Shown piece by piece: positions 63,560 to 64,000 of a stretch of DNA of 64,000 nt. The notes beneath the pieces are model-generated. The model had not been told where the DNA came from. It ran no database searches and worked only from the letters and a program-made list of their open reading frames with translations. Position 1 is the first letter of the stretch, and every line of letters begins with the position of its first letter. The stretch lies in contig NZ_BPQO01000020.1 in the NCBI RefSeq assembly GCF_022179285.1, positions 1 through 64,000 of the forward strand. The letters run 5' to 3'. The position numbers and the translations under genes were made by a program. This DNA is from Methylobacterium hispanicum. GTDB lineage: Bacteria > Pseudomonadota > Alphaproteobacteria > Rhizobiales > Beijerinckiaceae.

Positions 63560-64000
63560 ATGGCCGGCAAGGTGTTCGAGATCAAGTCGATCGACGGCGA
63601 GGTGATGCACTCGGGCCGTGCCGAGAGCCGTCGCGCGCTGATCGCCCACTTGGTCTCGCAGGGAGCCTCGTTCGCCAGGGCGGACCTCGCCGACGCCGAC
63701 CTCACGCAGATCGACCTCAGGCGGGCCTGCTTCGCGGAGGCGCGGCTCGACCGGGCCGACTTCCGCGCCTCGCGGATGCAGGATGCCGATTTCGGCTTCG
63801 CCTCCCTCAAGCAGGCGAAGCTTCAGGGCGTGCAGGCGCGCCGCGCCCGCTTCGAGGCGGCAGACCTCACGGAGGCGCGCCTCGACGGCGCTCACCTGAC
63901 CTGGGCCTCGTTCCGGCGCGCGATCCTCGACGGAGCGCATCTCGACGACGTCGCCGGTGCCAACGTCACCTTCGCCCAGGCGCGCATGCGGAAGACGAAC
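63560..64000 (+). CDS. Pentapeptide-repeat protein, 3' end beyond the window
   Basis: GAAGGTGG precedes the ATG. Begins MAGKVFEIKSIDGEVMHSGR and runs open to the edge (147 codons). From about residue 40 there are regular A(D/R)(L/F)xx units: ASFARADLADADLTQIDL, RRACFAEARLDRADFRASRM, DADFGFASLKQAKLQGVQ, DLTEARLDGAHLTWASF. Such quadrilateral beta-helices occur in DNA-mimicking gyrase protectors and in many uncharacterised proteins. An additional N-terminal domain of about 35 residues is present. Function unknown. Confidence 0.85.
   Translation, partial: MAGKVFEIKSIDGEVMHSGRAESRRALIAHLVSQGASFARADLADADLTQIDLRRACFAEARLDRADFRASRMQDADFGFASLKQAKLQGVQARRARFEAADLTEARLDGAHLTWASFRRAILDGAHLDDVAGANVTFAQARMRKTN

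Noticed and set aside
1..64000. tRNA, rRNA, CRISPR arrays, replication origin or plasmid partition genes
   Set aside because: I looked for tRNA-like cloverleaf ends, regularly spaced repeats, iterons and parA/repABC-like proteins and saw none.

Overview
The window is GC-rich, densely packed DNA of alphaproteobacterial type. A Methylobacterium-like member of the Hyphomicrobiales (Rhizobiales) is my best guess. This rests on the strong G/C third-position bias, an HWE-type histidine kinase, a GcrA/SANT-like DNA-binding protein, and the mix of accessory genes. It is inference, since no rRNA, tRNA or housekeeping operon is present to confirm it. The gene content is accessory: many small exported or membrane proteins of unknown function, toxin/defence modules, duplicated families, gene remnants and a small inverted-repeat element. 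This suggests a megaplasmid or genomic island, but no replication, partition or conjugation gene is visible.

Layout. 1-1766: 3' part of an unusually AT-rich protein with putative-Ig repeats. 2170-7729: small unknown proteins and a diguanylate cyclase. 8213-11246: SANT-like DNA-binding protein, HNH endonuclease, exported ClpP-fold protein. 11285-13741: a second-type SecA lacking the usual C-terminal tail. 13889-19708: small unknown genes, an orphan solute-binding protein and a DUF4262 protein. 19780-22362: three membrane-protein genes. 22420-26922: two paralogous proteins, each built of two copies of one module, flanking a PD-(D/E)XK nuclease-like protein, followed by a small protein with a Cys-His-Asp pattern. 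27053-31009: exported proteins and an AbiE toxin-antitoxin pair with a clear operator. 31337-33096: a PAPS-reductase/DndC-like protein and its overlapping partner. 33093-36273: small genes, a Fic protein, an arsenite-transporter (ACR3) remnant and a frameshifted gene. 36334-39607: exported and membrane proteins. 39827-41919: an HD-Pnk plus RNA ligase pair, a probable RNA-repair operon. 42068-46664: unknown genes and a large membrane protein. 46793-47278: an inverted-repeat-bounded cassette with one ORF. 47491-52324: an HWE histidine kinase and a YjfL(DUF350)/YgiB/YgiC-like operon. 52538-58805: an RTX-repeat subtilisin-like protease with its own type I secretion ATPase and adaptor. 58947-64000: unknown genes, a sigma-70 factor and the start of a pentapeptide-repeat protein.

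How genes work together. The clearest functional units are the protease and its secretion machinery, the RNA end-healing and sealing pair, AbiEi/AbiEii, and the YgiC-type envelope operon. The most unusual sequence-level signals are three. (1) A 9-base word, GAAGGAACG, recurs in intergenic DNA across the whole window and mostly points toward a start codon. (2) A 486-bp cassette is bounded by near-perfect inverted repeats. (3) An undescribed module of about 150-190 residues is present four times around the nuclease-like gene.
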